64,000 nt of DNA from Microvirga pudoricolor (GCF_016892705.1 NZ_JAFEMB010000004.1:124001-188000), one strand, 5' to 3'. Numbered from the stretch's first letter, positions 8,541 to 18,082 are shown. Program-made: numbers and translations. Notes: generated by a model not told the origin, from the sequence alone.

Positions 8541-9743
8541 CTAGCGGATGGAGCGGATGCCCAGCCGGAAGGACAGCCCCGCCAGGAGCACCAGGGCGGC
8601 GTTGATCAGGAGCCCGTCCGCGAACCCGATGCCGACGGCGTCGATGGTGCTGCCGATGGCGATGGGACCGACGATGAAGCCGGCATCGCCCACGGCGCGC
8701 AGGATCCCCATGGTCGGGCCGTACTGGCCTGGCGGCGCCGTATTGGCCGCGAAGGCGTTCGAGGCCGGTCCGCCGAGGCCGGTGGCCAGGCCGATCAGCA
8801 GCACGCCTGCCCAATAGAGATTGATGGAGGGGCTGAGCGCGATGACGGCCAGCCCGAGGGCCGTGAAGAGGCTCGACATCAGAATGATCGTCTTGTGGCC
8901 GTGATGATCGCAGATCCAGCCCGCGATCGGCATCACGATCAGGGTGCCGAACCCGATGAGCGAGATGGCGATGCCGATGCTGTTGACGCCCAGCTCGAAG
9001 CGCTGCTGACCCAGGAGGGGGATCATACCCCAATTGGCCGCCGTGCGGGTGAAGAAGATGCTGAAGGTCACGCCGGCGACGAGCAGGAAATTGCGCTTCG
9101 TCACGACCTGCGAGATCATCTGGAAATGGCTCTCGTGATGGCCTGCGGGCTTGGCTTGTGTCTCCCGGCAGCGCAGGAGCGCGTACGCCGAGGCAAGGGC
9201 CGTGCTGGCGGCCCAGAACCAGAACGGAGCCGTGATGCCCCAAGCCTCCGCCACGATGCCGCCGAGAGCCGGCCCGATGCTGGTGCCGGCCAGGAGGGCA
9301 CCGAGATAGAGCGCCATCACGCGGCCTCGCGTCGTCGGCGAGCTCAGGTCGGCCAGAGCCGTGGCCGCAGCCGTCATGTAGAGTCCCGAGCCGATCCCCT
9401 GCAGGAAGCGCCAGATCAGCAGCACGACGAAATCGTCCGCGAGAGCCGCGCCCACCGACGTCGCAGCGATCAGAGCCGGGCCGCCCCACAGCAGGAGCTT
9501 GCGGCCGAAGCGCTCGGTCAGGAGGCCTGCGGGGATATCGGCCGCGAAACGCCCGACGCCGAACATCGTGATGACGAGGGCGGCCTCCGTCGCGCCGACG
9601 GAGAAGGATTGTCCGTAGAGGCTTAGCACCGGCGCCACCATCCCCATCCCGGCCATGACGAGGCACACGATGACGAGGAGGGAAGGCAACATGGGCGTCT
9701 GCCGCAGGATGTCTCCATATGATGCCCGGCTGATCGCGTCCAT
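8541..9743 (-). CDS. MFS transporter (drug/sugar exporter type)
   Basis: Twelve-span major facilitator of 400 aa in the inner membrane. The MFS loop motif is present after helix 2 (GLLTERFGRKLLLWGG), and helix 5 has the exporter-like GPALGG segment. It lies downstream of the isochorismatase gene but beyond a strong terminator (9755-9785), so it is likely transcribed separately or by limited read-through. It converges with the LysR gene with only seven bases between stops. Substrate unknown. Confidence 0.88.
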   Translation of the reverse strand: MDAISRASYGDILRQTPMLPSLLVIVCLVMAGMGMVAPVLSLYGQSFSVGATEAALVITMFGVGRFAADIPAGLLTERFGRKLLLWGGPALIAATSVGAALADDFVVLLIWRFLQGIGSGLYMTAAATALADLSSPTTRGRVMALYLGALLAGTSIGPALGGIVAEAWGITAPFWFWAASTALASAYALLRCRETQAKPAGHHESHFQMISQVVTKRNFLLVAGVTFSIFFTRTAANWGMIPLLGQQRFELGVNSIGIAISLIGFGTLIVMPIAGWICDHHGHKTIILMSSLFTALGLAVIALSPSINLYWAGVLLIGLATGLGGPASNAFAANTAPPGQYGPTMGILRAVGDAGFIVGPIAIGSTIDAVGIGFADGLLINAALVLLAGLSFRLGIRSIR

Positions 9744-9754
9744 TCCGCCCCCCT

Positions 9755-9785
9755 AAAAAACCCGGCCGCCGTTGGGGTGGCCGGG
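9755..9785 (-). terminator. Rho-independent terminator of the ABC/isochorismatase operon
   Basis: On the minus strand, stem CCCGGCC (9785-9779) and GGCCGGG (9767-9761) with an 11-base loop, followed at once by six T residues (9760-9755). It is positioned 26 bases after the isochorismatase stop: a textbook intrinsic terminator. Confidence 0.85.
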
Positions 9786-9811
9786 CTCCATCGATCTACT
9801 TGGTCTTATGC

Positions 9812-10525
9812 TTACTCGGCAGCGACGGCCGACGGAGCAGCGTTGCGAACGAGACGCTCGCAGACTTCGTCCGTGGTCATGACGTCCCCGAAGGTGAGAT
9901 AGAATGCGATGAGGGACGCGGCATGCTCCTCGTCGTTCGAGGCTGCATTGGCGTCGCTGACCATGAGCGTCTTGAAGTTCAGCATCATGGCGTCGCGGGC
10001 CGTCGACTCGCAGCACACGTTGGTGACGCAACCGGTGATCAGGACGGTATCGAGACCCCTGGCGCGCAACTGGGCTTCCAGGTCCGACGAACCCTGGATG
10101 AGGGCGCTGTAGCGATACTTCTTGATCGTCAGATCTTCCGGCGCGGTGACGAGATCCGCCCAGAGCTCGTGGCCTTCGGTTCCTTCCGACATGGCCTCGA
10201 TGCGCTTCTGCTTGCGCTCGGGAAGCGTGAGGCATTCGTGCATGTGCGACCAGCTCTCGAGGGTCTCGTCCGTGAAGGTGTTGCGGATCCACACGACGGT
10301 GCCGCCTGTGGCGCGCACGGTCTCGGCCAGACGGTTGACGTTCGGCACGATCTCGCGGGCCATGTCGCAGAGCGCGTGGGCCACACCCGGCTTCATGAAG
10401 CCGTTTTGAAGATCGATGACGACCAGCGCCGTCTTGGACGGATCGATATTGTCATAGGGGTGAGCCGTTCCGCGGCGGGCGACCACCCGGTCGGTCACAT
10501 GTTTCGGCATCTCGAATGTATGCAT
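9812..10525 (-). CDS. Isochorismatase-family cysteine hydrolase
   Basis: Hydrolase of the isochorismatase/N-carbamoylsarcosine amidohydrolase superfamily (237 aa). The catalytic triad is complete: Asp in VVIDLQNGF, Lys in IKKYRYSA and Cys in GCVTNVCCEST, which points to an amidase-type reaction on a small amide or carbamoyl compound rather than to isochorismate. It is the last gene of the operon, 24 bases after the ABC ATPase, so it probably acts on the imported compound. The N-terminus starts at MHTFEMPKH. Confidence 0.88.
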   Translation of the reverse strand: MHTFEMPKHVTDRVVARRGTAHPYDNIDPSKTALVVIDLQNGFMKPGVAHALCDMAREIVPNVNRLAETVRATGGTVVWIRNTFTDETLESWSHMHECLTLPERKQKRIEAMSEGTEGHELWADLVTAPEDLTIKKYRYSALIQGSSDLEAQLRARGLDTVLITGCVTNVCCESTARDAMMLNFKTLMVSDANAASNDEEHAASLIAFYLTFGDVMTTDEVCERLVRNAAPSAVAAE

Positions 10526-10549
10526 CTCTGGTCTCCTCTCACAAAAAGG

Positions 10550-11557
10550 TCATTCGGCCGGGACGAGGTCTTGCGGGGCATGAACGCACCGGACGCACTG
10601 GCCCGACTTGAGGGTGTACGGGGGCGGGATGGCCGCCCGACACCGATCGATGGCCTCACCGCAGCGAGGCTCGAAGCTGCAGCCCGGGGGAAGCATGCGC
10701 AGATCGGGCGGCGATCCCGGAATCGTTTGCAGCCTCGTGCCGCGTGGCTGCCCATGAACGGTCGAGGATAGAAGTCCGCGGGTATAGGGATGAACCGGAT
10801 CCTGCAGGACGTCCCGCACCGAGCCGGTCTCGACGAAACGTCCCGCATACATGACTGCGATTCGATCCGAGACCTCCGCGGCGACGCCGAGGTCGTGCGT
10901 GACGAAGATCACGGCCATGCCGAGTTCCTGCTGCAGGGACCGGAGGAGAAGCAGGATCTGGGCCTGCACCGTGGCATCGAGTGCGGTCGTGGGCTCATCG
11001 GCGAGAAGCACGCGAGGAGAGCAGGATAGGGCGAGCGCGATCATCGCCCGCTGGCGCAGGCCACCCGAGAGCTCGTGCGGATAGGCGTCGAGGCGCCGCT
11101 TGGCGCTCGGCACCTGGACGAGCTCCAGCATCTCGAGAGCTCTTGTCCGGCCCGCGCGCCGGGACACGCCCTTGTGCTGAGCGACCATCTCGGCAATCTG
11201 GTCGCCGATGGTATAGACCGGGTCGAAGGCGGTCATCGGCTCCTGGAAGATCATGGAGATGGTCGAGCCGCGCAGGGCCGCCATCGACCTGCCGGACGCT
11301 TTGAGCACGTCGTGGCCCGCGACTTCGACATGACCGGTGATGCGCGTGCGATCCGGCGCCAGGAGGCGCATCAGGGCGCGGAGTGTCACGCTTTTCCCGG
11401 AGCCGGATTCCCCAAGGATGCAGAGCACCTCGCCTGCCTTCAGGCTGAACGCGACGCCGTTGACGGGCCTGACGGTGCCCTCGCGCCCATGAAATTCGAC
11501 CGTCAGGTCGTCGACGTCGACGATGGACGAGAGCTGGGTCGGGATCTGCGTCAGCAT
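10550..11557 (-). CDS. ABC transporter ATP-binding protein, DppD/OppD type
   Basis: First-type ATPase of a peptide/nickel-class importer (335 aa). Walker A GESGSGKS, signature LSGGLRQRAMIA and Walker B VLLADEPTTALD are all present. The C-terminal oligopeptide-transporter extension carries Cys residues (PGCSFEPRCGEAIDRC) like those of Dpp/Opp ATPases. Its start overlaps the end of the other ATPase gene by seven bases. Confidence 0.93.
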   Translation of the reverse strand: MLTQIPTQLSSIVDVDDLTVEFHGREGTVRPVNGVAFSLKAGEVLCILGESGSGKSVTLRALMRLLAPDRTRITGHVEVAGHDVLKASGRSMAALRGSTISMIFQEPMTAFDPVYTIGDQIAEMVAQHKGVSRRAGRTRALEMLELVQVPSAKRRLDAYPHELSGGLRQRAMIALALSCSPRVLLADEPTTALDATVQAQILLLLRSLQQELGMAVIFVTHDLGVAAEVSDRIAVMYAGRFVETGSVRDVLQDPVHPYTRGLLSSTVHGQPRGTRLQTIPGSPPDLRMLPPGCSFEPRCGEAIDRCRAAIPPPYTLKSGQCVRCVHAPQDLVPAE

Positions 11558-12624
11558 GGGAGTGACTCCTCGACGAATTCGCCGGCGCGGCTATGGCCGG
11601 AGCGCGGGTCGGCCATGAGGCAGGCGGCCTGGTGGCCGCCGCCCACGTCCGCGAGGGACGGCAGTGTCCCGGCGCAAACGTCCTCGGCGAAGGGACAGCG
11701 GGTGCGGAAACGGCAGCCGGAGGGTGGGTTGACGGGGTTCGGCGGATCGCCGGAGAGTGGCGGCGTCGCCATGCGCTCGTCCGGATCCATGGACAGGCGG
11801 GACCCGAGGAGCGCGCGCGTATAAGGGTGGCGCGGACGCTTGTAGATCTCCTCGACCGGCCCGACCTCCATCACGCGCCCGAGATACATGACCAGCACCC
11901 GGTCGGCGATGAACTGCACCACGTTGAGGTCGTGGGAAATGAAGATGTAGGTGAGGTTGAGCTGATCCTTGAGATCCGAGAGAAGGTTGAGGACCTGCGC
12001 CTCCACGGATTTGTCGAGGGCCGATACGGCTTCGTCCAGCACGACGAGGCGCGGCGACAGCGCCAGCGCACGGGCGATGTTGACACGCTGGCGCTGGCCT
12101 CCCGACAGCTGATGCGGATAGCGCCCGCCGAACTGACGGGGGTCGAGGCCGACCCGCTCCAGCAGCTGGTTCGCTAGGGCGCGCGCTTGGGTCTTCGGCA
12201 TCCCGTGCACGATCGGGGCGAAGCTGATGGTATCGCGGATCGGCAGGCGGGGATTGATCGACGAATAGCTGTCCTGGAACACCATTTGCATCTGCCGCCG
12301 CAACTCCTTGACGGAGATGCCGCGTGCTTCGCCCACCGCGTCGCCGTCGAAGACGATGCTGCCGTCATCCGCGCCCATCAGCTGCATCAGGAGCCGCGCC
12401 AGGGTCGACTTTCCGCAGCCCGACTCGCCGACGATGCCGAGGGTCTCCCCCTTGGCGACGGCGAAGGACACGCCGTCGACCGCCTTCACGGTCTGGCCCG
12501 GCTGTCCGATTCGGTCGGCCTTGATGGCGAAATGCTTGCGCAGGTTCTCCACGATCAGCATGGGCTGAGCGGGGCCGCCGCGGTCGCTGTGGCGGGTCGC
12601 CGCCGGAGTGAAGGTGATTGCCAT
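11551..12624 (-). CDS. ABC transporter ATP-binding protein, DppF/OppF type
   Basis: Second ATPase of the importer (357 aa): Walker A GESGCGKS, signature LSGGQRQRV, Walker B VVLDEAVSALD. The Q-loop DSYSSINPRLPIRDTI is typical of OppF/DppF. The C-terminal Cys-containing extension is kept (GCRFRTRCPFAEDVC). It lies between permease and DppD-type genes, with ten bases to the permease. Confidence 0.93.
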   Translation of the reverse strand: MAITFTPAATRHSDRGGPAQPMLIVENLRKHFAIKADRIGQPGQTVKAVDGVSFAVAKGETLGIVGESGCGKSTLARLLMQLMGADDGSIVFDGDAVGEARGISVKELRRQMQMVFQDSYSSINPRLPIRDTISFAPIVHGMPKTQARALANQLLERVGLDPRQFGGRYPHQLSGGQRQRVNIARALALSPRLVVLDEAVSALDKSVEAQVLNLLSDLKDQLNLTYIFISHDLNVVQFIADRVLVMYLGRVMEVGPVEEIYKRPRHPYTRALLGSRLSMDPDERMATPPLSGDPPNPVNPPSGCRFRTRCPFAEDVCAGTLPSLADVGGGHQAACLMADPRSGHSRAGEFVEESLPC

Positions 12625-12633
12625 GGCTGGGCC

Positions 12634-13530
12634 CTACATTTTGACGTCCATGGCGCTTCTCAGCCCGTCACTGACCAGATTGAAGCACATGGAAACGATG
12701 AAAATCGCGACGCCCGGCATCGCGGCGACCCAGGGCTGCACGTAGATGGCCGGCCGAAGGGTGCTAAGCATGAGGCCCCAGTCCGGCTCGGGCGGGCGCA
12801 CGCCGAGGCCCAGGAAGCTCAGCCCGGAGGCGATCACGATGGAGACGCTGACGAGGCCGCTGGCATAGATCATGATCGGCGCCAGGACATTGCCGAGCAC
12901 ATGGGTGCGCAGGATTGGCCATGCGCCGGCGCCGCTGGCCCGGGCGGCCTCCACGAAGTCGAGGTTGCGCACCTGCGTGGTTGAACTTTCGGCGATGCGG
13001 CAGATCGGCGGAATGAAGATCAGGATGAGCGAAACGACGCCGTTCACCATGCCGCCGCCGAGGGCCCCCGAGACGCCGACGGCTAGCAGAACCGACGGGA
13101 AGGCATAGAACACGTCCATGACGCGCATGATCGCCATGTTGACCCGCCCGCCATAGAAGCCCGCGACGATGCCCAGAGCGCCGCCGATCACGAAGGCGAC
13201 CGCGACCGGGAACGTGCCCATGAAGAGCGAAATGCGCCCGCCGTACAGGATGCGGCTCAGGATGCAGCGTCCGAGCTCATCCGTTCCCAAGGGGTATCCG
13301 GCCGTCCCGATTGGCTTCAGGCGGCGGCTTATGCCGGTCGCATAGGGATCGTGCGGGGCGAGCAGTGGCGCGAAGACCACGGCCAGCACGATGAGAGCGA
13401 GCAAGCCGAGGCAAACCAGCGTCGTGGGGTCGTGCCTGAGCCGACCCAGGACGCTGCGCCAGTAACCGCGCTCGACGGCAGCGGATCGTTCGATCTCGAT
13501 CCGCGCGAGGGGGAGGGTTGAATCCGTCAT
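12634..13530 (-). CDS. ABC transporter permease, DppC type
   Basis: Inner-membrane permease of 298 aa with a cytoplasmic N-terminus, a first helix near residues 37-57 and the BPD_transp_1 core. The LGTDELGRCILSRILYG motif is the signature of DppC/OppC/NikC proteins, and the EAA loop is seen as EAARASGAGAWPILRTHVL. It forms the channel with the DppB-type subunit encoded just upstream. Confidence 0.93.
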   Translation of the reverse strand: MTDSTLPLARIEIERSAAVERGYWRSVLGRLRHDPTTLVCLGLLALIVLAVVFAPLLAPHDPYATGISRRLKPIGTAGYPLGTDELGRCILSRILYGGRISLFMGTFPVAVAFVIGGALGIVAGFYGGRVNMAIMRVMDVFYAFPSVLLAVGVSGALGGGMVNGVVSLILIFIPPICRIAESSTTQVRNLDFVEAARASGAGAWPILRTHVLGNVLAPIMIYASGLVSVSIVIASGLSFLGLGVRPPEPDWGLMLSTLRPAIYVQPWVAAMPGVAIFIVSMCFNLVSDGLRSAMDVKM

Positions 13531-13545
13531 GGTGCGTCGCCTTCC

Positions 13546-14499
13546 TCAAGCCCGCCGGATGCGCGGATCGAGTGTCGTCTGGAGGAGGTCCACCAGCAGG
13601 TTGGTGAGAACGAACATGAGCGCCAGAACCAGGATCGTGCCCTGGAGGATCGGCACGTCGCGGCGCAGGATCGCGTTGTTCAGGAGAAAGCCCGTTCCCG
13701 GCCAGCTGAAGACCGTTTCGACCACGATGGAGCCGCCGATCAGGTGGCCGAACTGCAGGCCCATCACGGCAAGAACGGGCGCTGCCGCGTTCTTGACCAC
13801 ATGGCGCAGAACGCCGCGCTCGCTGAGGCCCTTCGCCCGCAGGGTCTGGACGAATTCATGTCCCAGCACCTCCGCCACGGAGGCGCGGACCGTTCGGGCG
13901 ATGATGCCAAGCGGCACGAGGGCCAGGGTGATCGTGGGCAGGATGAGGTATTTCAGGCTCTCAAGATCGAGGCCGAAGCCCTGCGAGCCGGACTTGCCCA
14001 TGCCGACGGCAGGCAGAAGGTTGAGCTCGACCGCGAAGACGATCACCAGGATGATGCCAAGCCAGTAGTTCGGCACGCTGACGCCGAAGATCGCGATGCT
14101 CGTGACGACCTTGTCGGAGACCTTGCCGTGGAGGTAGCCCCCGACCCCTCCGATGATGATCGCCAGCGTGAAGGCGACGGCCACCGCGCAGGCGCCCAGC
14201 AGGAGCGTGTTGGACAGGGCCCGGCCGATCTCCTCGATCACCGGCCGGCCCGTGCCGATGGAGGTTCCGAAGTCGCCCGTCAGCACGTTTCCGAGCCAGA
14301 ACAGGTATTGCATCGGAACCGGCCGGTCGAAGCCGTACTTGGCCTTCAGCTCCGCCACGGCCTCCGGCGGCGTATCGTCCGGCAGCAAAGTTTGAAGCGG
14401 GTCGCCGGGCGCGAGATAGACGAGGGAGAAGCAGACGATGCTGACGCCGAGCGCGATCGGAACCGCATAGAGGATTCGGCGGAGGATGTAGTAGAGCAT
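13546..14499 (-). CDS. ABC transporter permease, DppB type
   Basis: Partner permease (317 aa). The start MLYYILRRILYAVPI is the typical DppB N-terminus with helix 1 immediately after it; the ATG at 14499 is preferred over a TTG 45 bases upstream. The EAA loop (FVQTLRAKGLSERGVLRHVV) and six hydrophobic segments are present. It follows the binding-protein gene by 55 bases and precedes the DppC gene by 15. Confidence 0.93.
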   Translation of the reverse strand: MLYYILRRILYAVPIALGVSIVCFSLVYLAPGDPLQTLLPDDTPPEAVAELKAKYGFDRPVPMQYLFWLGNVLTGDFGTSIGTGRPVIEEIGRALSNTLLLGACAVAVAFTLAIIIGGVGGYLHGKVSDKVVTSIAIFGVSVPNYWLGIILVIVFAVELNLLPAVGMGKSGSQGFGLDLESLKYLILPTITLALVPLGIIARTVRASVAEVLGHEFVQTLRAKGLSERGVLRHVVKNAAAPVLAVMGLQFGHLIGGSIVVETVFSWPGTGFLLNNAILRRDVPILQGTILVLALMFVLTNLLVDLLQTTLDPRIRRA

Positions 14500-14554
14500 G
14501 GGAGCGGTCCATCCGTCCGGCGCTTCCTGCGAAGCGCCGGTCAAGGGAAGCGGG

Positions 14555-16165
14555 TCAGGGCGCGACGGTGACGGGAGTCAGGTCCTGGAACCAGTTCTTC
14601 GACTGCACGAAACCTTTGACCTTCGGGCTCATGGCGCGCGGGTTCACGTCATGGGCGATCCAGATCATCAGGGCGTCGTCCACCATCTTCTGGTGCGCCT
14701 CTGCGAACAGGCTGGCCTGCTTCTCGGGATCGAACTCGACGACGGCTTTGGCGCACACGGCGTCGATCTCCGGGTTCGAGTAGTGTCCCCAATTGGCACC
14801 CTTGGGCGAAGCCTGATCGGTCTGGGCGAACCGGCAGATCGCGCCGAACGGCTCCTGCGTGTTGCGGCTGAAATTAATGCCGTTGATGCCCGCCTGCATG
14901 GTTTCGGGAGCCTTCACGCCCTTGCGCTGCGTTTCGATCAGGGCGTTCCAGTCCATCACCTCGAATTCGACGTTGATGCCGATGTCGCGCAGGTTCTCCT
15001 GCACGAACTCGTTCATGGGGAGTGGTTGCATCTGGCCCGATCCCGCCGTGGAGATCGCCATCTTGACCTTCACGGGCTTGCCGGGGCCGTAGCCCGCTTC
15101 CTTCATCAGCTTGAGAGCAGCCTCCTTGTCGGTCTTGATCTGGAAAGCCGGCTTGCCGTACCAGGGATGATCCGGCTCCACATTCCCTGTGGACTCGATC
15201 ATGAGGCCGCCGAGCATCTCCTTCATGCCGGCGCGATCCACGGCGAGGTTTGCGGCTTTTCGGACCCGAACGTCGCTCCAGGGGTTGCCGGGCTGGTAGC
15301 TGAGCTCCCAGGACCAGATGTGGGGGTATGCGTTCGACACGATCTTCATCCCGGCCTTCTCGAGACGCGGAATGGTGTCCGGGAGCGGCGCCTCGATCCA
15401 GTCGACCTGTCCCGACAGGAGAGCCGCCGATCGCGTCGTGGCCTCCGGCATCGGCATCGCCACGAGGCGGTCGTGTTTGGGGATACGCTTCGGGTCCCAG
15501 TAGTTCGTGTTCTTCACGAGCTCGATGCGCTCGCGGGGTACGAGCTTGCTGAACAGATAGGGACCGGTACCGGACGGGTTCTTGCCGAAAGCATCCCAGT
15601 CGCCCTTCACCTCCTTGTAGCGGTGCGGGCTGACGAGGAGCACGTAGGCGAGCTGGTAGGGCAAAAGGGCGGTCGGGTCCGTGGTATTGATGGCGATCGT
15701 CATGTCGTCGACCTTCTCGACGTTCTTGATCGAGATGATGCGGGCCTTGACCGAGGCGGCCTGCGCGGCGTGATAGTGCGGCACCTTCGAGTCGAGCAGG
15801 TGCTCGAAGTTCCACACCACGTCGTCGGCCGTGAACGGAGCGCCGTCGTGCCAGCGCACGCCCTCGCGCAGCTTCAGGATCCAGCGGTTCTTGTTGGCCG
15901 GGTCGACTTCCCAGGACGTGGCGAGGCCCGGCACGATGCCGGAGGGCTTGTCGGCGGAGGACAGGTCCCAGGCAATCAAGGAATCATAGAGGTTGTAGCC
16001 GACGAAGCGGTATCCCTCGAAGCCTTGATCCGGATGCCCGATGGTGATCGGCACGTCGCCCGCCGTCATCGCGACGCGCAGGACGCTCTCCGCCGAAGCG
16101 GAGGTCGAGAACGAGGCTGCGACGGCCAGTCCGGCGAGTGCAGCTCTCAGCTGATGATTCCACAT
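14555..16165 (-). CDS. ABC transporter substrate-binding protein (SBP_bac_5 family)
   Basis: Periplasmic binding protein of a peptide/nickel-class importer (536 aa). A Sec signal peptide with an AXA site (residues 1-25, ending SASA) is followed by the family core (NRWILKLREGVRWHDGAPF, GTGPY, WSDVRVRKAANLAVDR). The ATG at 16165 places the signal peptide correctly. It is the first gene of the operon, and the LysR gene at 16609 is divergent. The ligand is unknown: the isochorismatase in the same operon suggests an amide-containing compound rather than a simple peptide (inference). Confidence 0.92.
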   Translation of the reverse strand: MWNHQLRAALAGLAVAASFSTSASAESVLRVAMTAGDVPITIGHPDQGFEGYRFVGYNLYDSLIAWDLSSADKPSGIVPGLATSWEVDPANKNRWILKLREGVRWHDGAPFTADDVVWNFEHLLDSKVPHYHAAQAASVKARIISIKNVEKVDDMTIAINTTDPTALLPYQLAYVLLVSPHRYKEVKGDWDAFGKNPSGTGPYLFSKLVPRERIELVKNTNYWDPKRIPKHDRLVAMPMPEATTRSAALLSGQVDWIEAPLPDTIPRLEKAGMKIVSNAYPHIWSWELSYQPGNPWSDVRVRKAANLAVDRAGMKEMLGGLMIESTGNVEPDHPWYGKPAFQIKTDKEAALKLMKEAGYGPGKPVKVKMAISTAGSGQMQPLPMNEFVQENLRDIGINVEFEVMDWNALIETQRKGVKAPETMQAGINGINFSRNTQEPFGAICRFAQTDQASPKGANWGHYSNPEIDAVCAKAVVEFDPEKQASLFAEAHQKMVDDALMIWIAHDVNPRAMSPKVKGFVQSKNWFQDLTPVTVAP

Positions 16166-16608
16166 GGTCCCTGTCCCCTGGATGATCGTTCGGCCGGCCC
16201 TTAAGCGCTGCCGGGCTACGGAACCATCGTCGCAAGGACCGTGCCAAACCGGCGGTTCAGGGTCGGCCACAAGGCCTCGGCATTGACGGGGCGGGCCCGC
16301 GTGAATTCGACAAGGCCTTGATCAGGATGGATATTCCAGGTCTCGCAGAAGCACATGCGGCGGACCTCCAGGTGGCCCGGGATCGCACGGCTTCACGGCC
16401 CCGTCTCCTCGGGAGCCTCGTTGCCCGGTCCCGGCGTGTTAAGCGTTCGCTTAAGCCCCCGTGCCGCGTGGCGCGTCATGAACTGACTAAACATCCGTCA
16501 GATCCCAGGGCCTGACGCGAGACGTTCGACAAGGGCGGGGATGCTTCTGGCATGGGGATTGCTTGAGCGTTCACGCAAACCCTGACGGATCGGCCATTCC
16601 CTCTTGCC
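16166..16608. promoter_or_regulatory. Divergent control region of the ABC operon and its LysR gene
   Basis: 443-bp gap without a convincing gene. Its clearest element is the inverted repeat TTAAGCG-TT-CGCTTAA at 16439-16454, about 155 bases before the LysR ATG and 275 before the ABC operon start. That is an attractive operator for the LysR protein. Promoter hexamers could not be assigned with confidence. Confidence 0.5.
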
Positions 16609-17607
16609 ATGAACGATAGAAATCTCTCCAAGCTGCCCGACTTGCGCCTTCTGTCGCAATTTCTCACGGTCTGCGATGCGCAATCCATGACCGCCGCAGC
16701 CCAGCAGATGGGCGTTTCGACCGCTGCCGTGTCGCAGGCCCTGCAACGTCTGGAGGCCGACATCGGTGTTCCCTTGCTGGAGCGAGGGCCGCAGGGCGTA
16801 CGCGTCACGCCAGCGGGAGCCGAGCTGCGGGACCGTGCCCGGGCCCTGCTGGAGCGCGCCGAGGAGACCATGGAGGCGCTGCGGCCCTATCAGGCGCGCG
16901 CCATCCCGCGACTTCGTCTCTATGTGCTCGAAAGTGCCGCCAGCTACCTGATCCCATCGATCATCATGTCCCTCGACAAGGCCGTAGGAGAGCTCTCGGT
17001 GAATTCCGGCAACAATCCGCACTACGCTGAGGACCTCCTGCGGGGCAGGCTCGACATCCTGATTTCCGGCGATGAGTTTCCCGGGATCGACACCATCGAC
17101 CGGTGGCCGCTCTGCCGCGAGAAGCTCGTCATCCTGGCGCCTGCCGGCCTGCCCGACGACCTCCTCACCGTCCAGGCCCTCTGCGAACGCTTGCCTCTGT
17201 TGCGCATCACGCGCGGGAAGCGCGTCGACAACCTCGTCACGGCCTACCTGGAGGAAATGGGTCTCGATCCTCCTCGGCGGGTCGAGGCCTTCTCGGCGTC
17301 TCCGATCCTCGACCTGATCGGACGCGGCTATGGCTGGACGATCACGACGCCGCTGAGCGTCTGTTACCATAAGCCGGAACGGGACAAGGTTCGGTGGCTG
17401 GCGGTGCCGCAGAACCATTATAGCCGGGACCTGTTTCTGTTCGCCGAGAAGGACAGGCTGCTGGACGTCCCCGGCATGTTGGCCAAGCAGTGCCACCGGG
17501 CCCTGCGGGCCGAGGTCAAGCAGTGGAGCCAGTCGCTGCCGCCCGAGGCTGCCGATGCCATCGCGGTGTTCGACCGACCTGTCCAGCGGCTGGGCCGGAA
17601 CATTTGA
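16609..17607 (+). CDS. LysR-family transcriptional regulator
   Basis: Regulator of 332 aa with an N-terminal winged HTH (about residues 11-69; QQMGVSTAAVSQALQRLE) and a periplasmic-binding-protein-like effector domain. Divergent from the five-gene ABC/isochorismatase operon, which is its likely target. The ATG at 16609 is the first reasonable start. The effector is presumably the imported compound or its breakdown product (inference). Confidence 0.92.
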   Translation: MNDRNLSKLPDLRLLSQFLTVCDAQSMTAAAQQMGVSTAAVSQALQRLEADIGVPLLERGPQGVRVTPAGAELRDRARALLERAEETMEALRPYQARAIPRLRLYVLESAASYLIPSIIMSLDKAVGELSVNSGNNPHYAEDLLRGRLDILISGDEFPGIDTIDRWPLCREKLVILAPAGLPDDLLTVQALCERLPLLRITRGKRVDNLVTAYLEEMGLDPPRRVEAFSASPILDLIGRGYGWTITTPLSVCYHKPERDKVRWLAVPQNHYSRDLFLFAEKDRLLDVPGMLAKQCHRALRAEVKQWSQSLPPEAADAIAVFDRPVQRLGRNI

Positions 17608-17708
17608 CCGCTTCGAAGGCGCGCTTGACGGTCGTCGGCGCAGGCCGCTTGCCCTTCCAGGCACGAAACCGCTAACTCTGCCGGCCGACGCAGCGGCTGG
17701 AGCGACCC

Positions 17709-18062
17709 GTGACCACTTATCCCGAGGCGAGACTGAGGGTCTATTTCGATGCCGAGACCATGCTGGGGCCCGGCAAGGCCGATCTCCTTCAGAACATTCA
17801 CGAGACCGGCTCGATCTCGGCTGCGGGCCGCCGCATGGGGATGAGCTACAGACGTGCCTGGACCCTGGTCGATACCCTCAACCACTATTTCCGGGAGCCG
17901 CTCGTCGTGTCGTCGGCGGGCGGAAGATCCGGGGGCGGGGCGACCCTGACCCCCACCGGGATAGAGGTGCTGGCCCGCTACCGCCACATGCAGACGGTGA
18001 CGGAGGGCGCCATCGCGGCAGACCTCGCGGCCCTGTCGGGACTGCTCGGATCCCGCTCCTGA
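17709..18062 (+). CDS. ModE-like winged-helix DNA-binding protein (no molybdate-binding domain)
   Basis: 117-aa regulator matching the N-terminal DNA-binding domain of ModE: SISAAGRRMGMSYRRAWTLVDTLN is split between helix-turn-helix helices, and a wing carries GGRSGGGATLTPTG. Full ModE adds two C-terminal MOP domains that sense molybdate; these are absent, so it either senses the metal another way or needs a partner. GTG start at 17709. It converges on modA, whose promoter holds a perfect ModE-type operator, so it is the obvious candidate to bind there. Confidence 0.87.
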   Translation: MTTYPEARLRVYFDAETMLGPGKADLLQNIHETGSISAAGRRMGMSYRRAWTLVDTLNHYFREPLVVSSAGGRSGGGATLTPTGIEVLARYRHMQTVTEGAIAADLAALSGLLGSRS

Positions 18063-18082
18063 CTCGACCTGCCTGATCCGGG

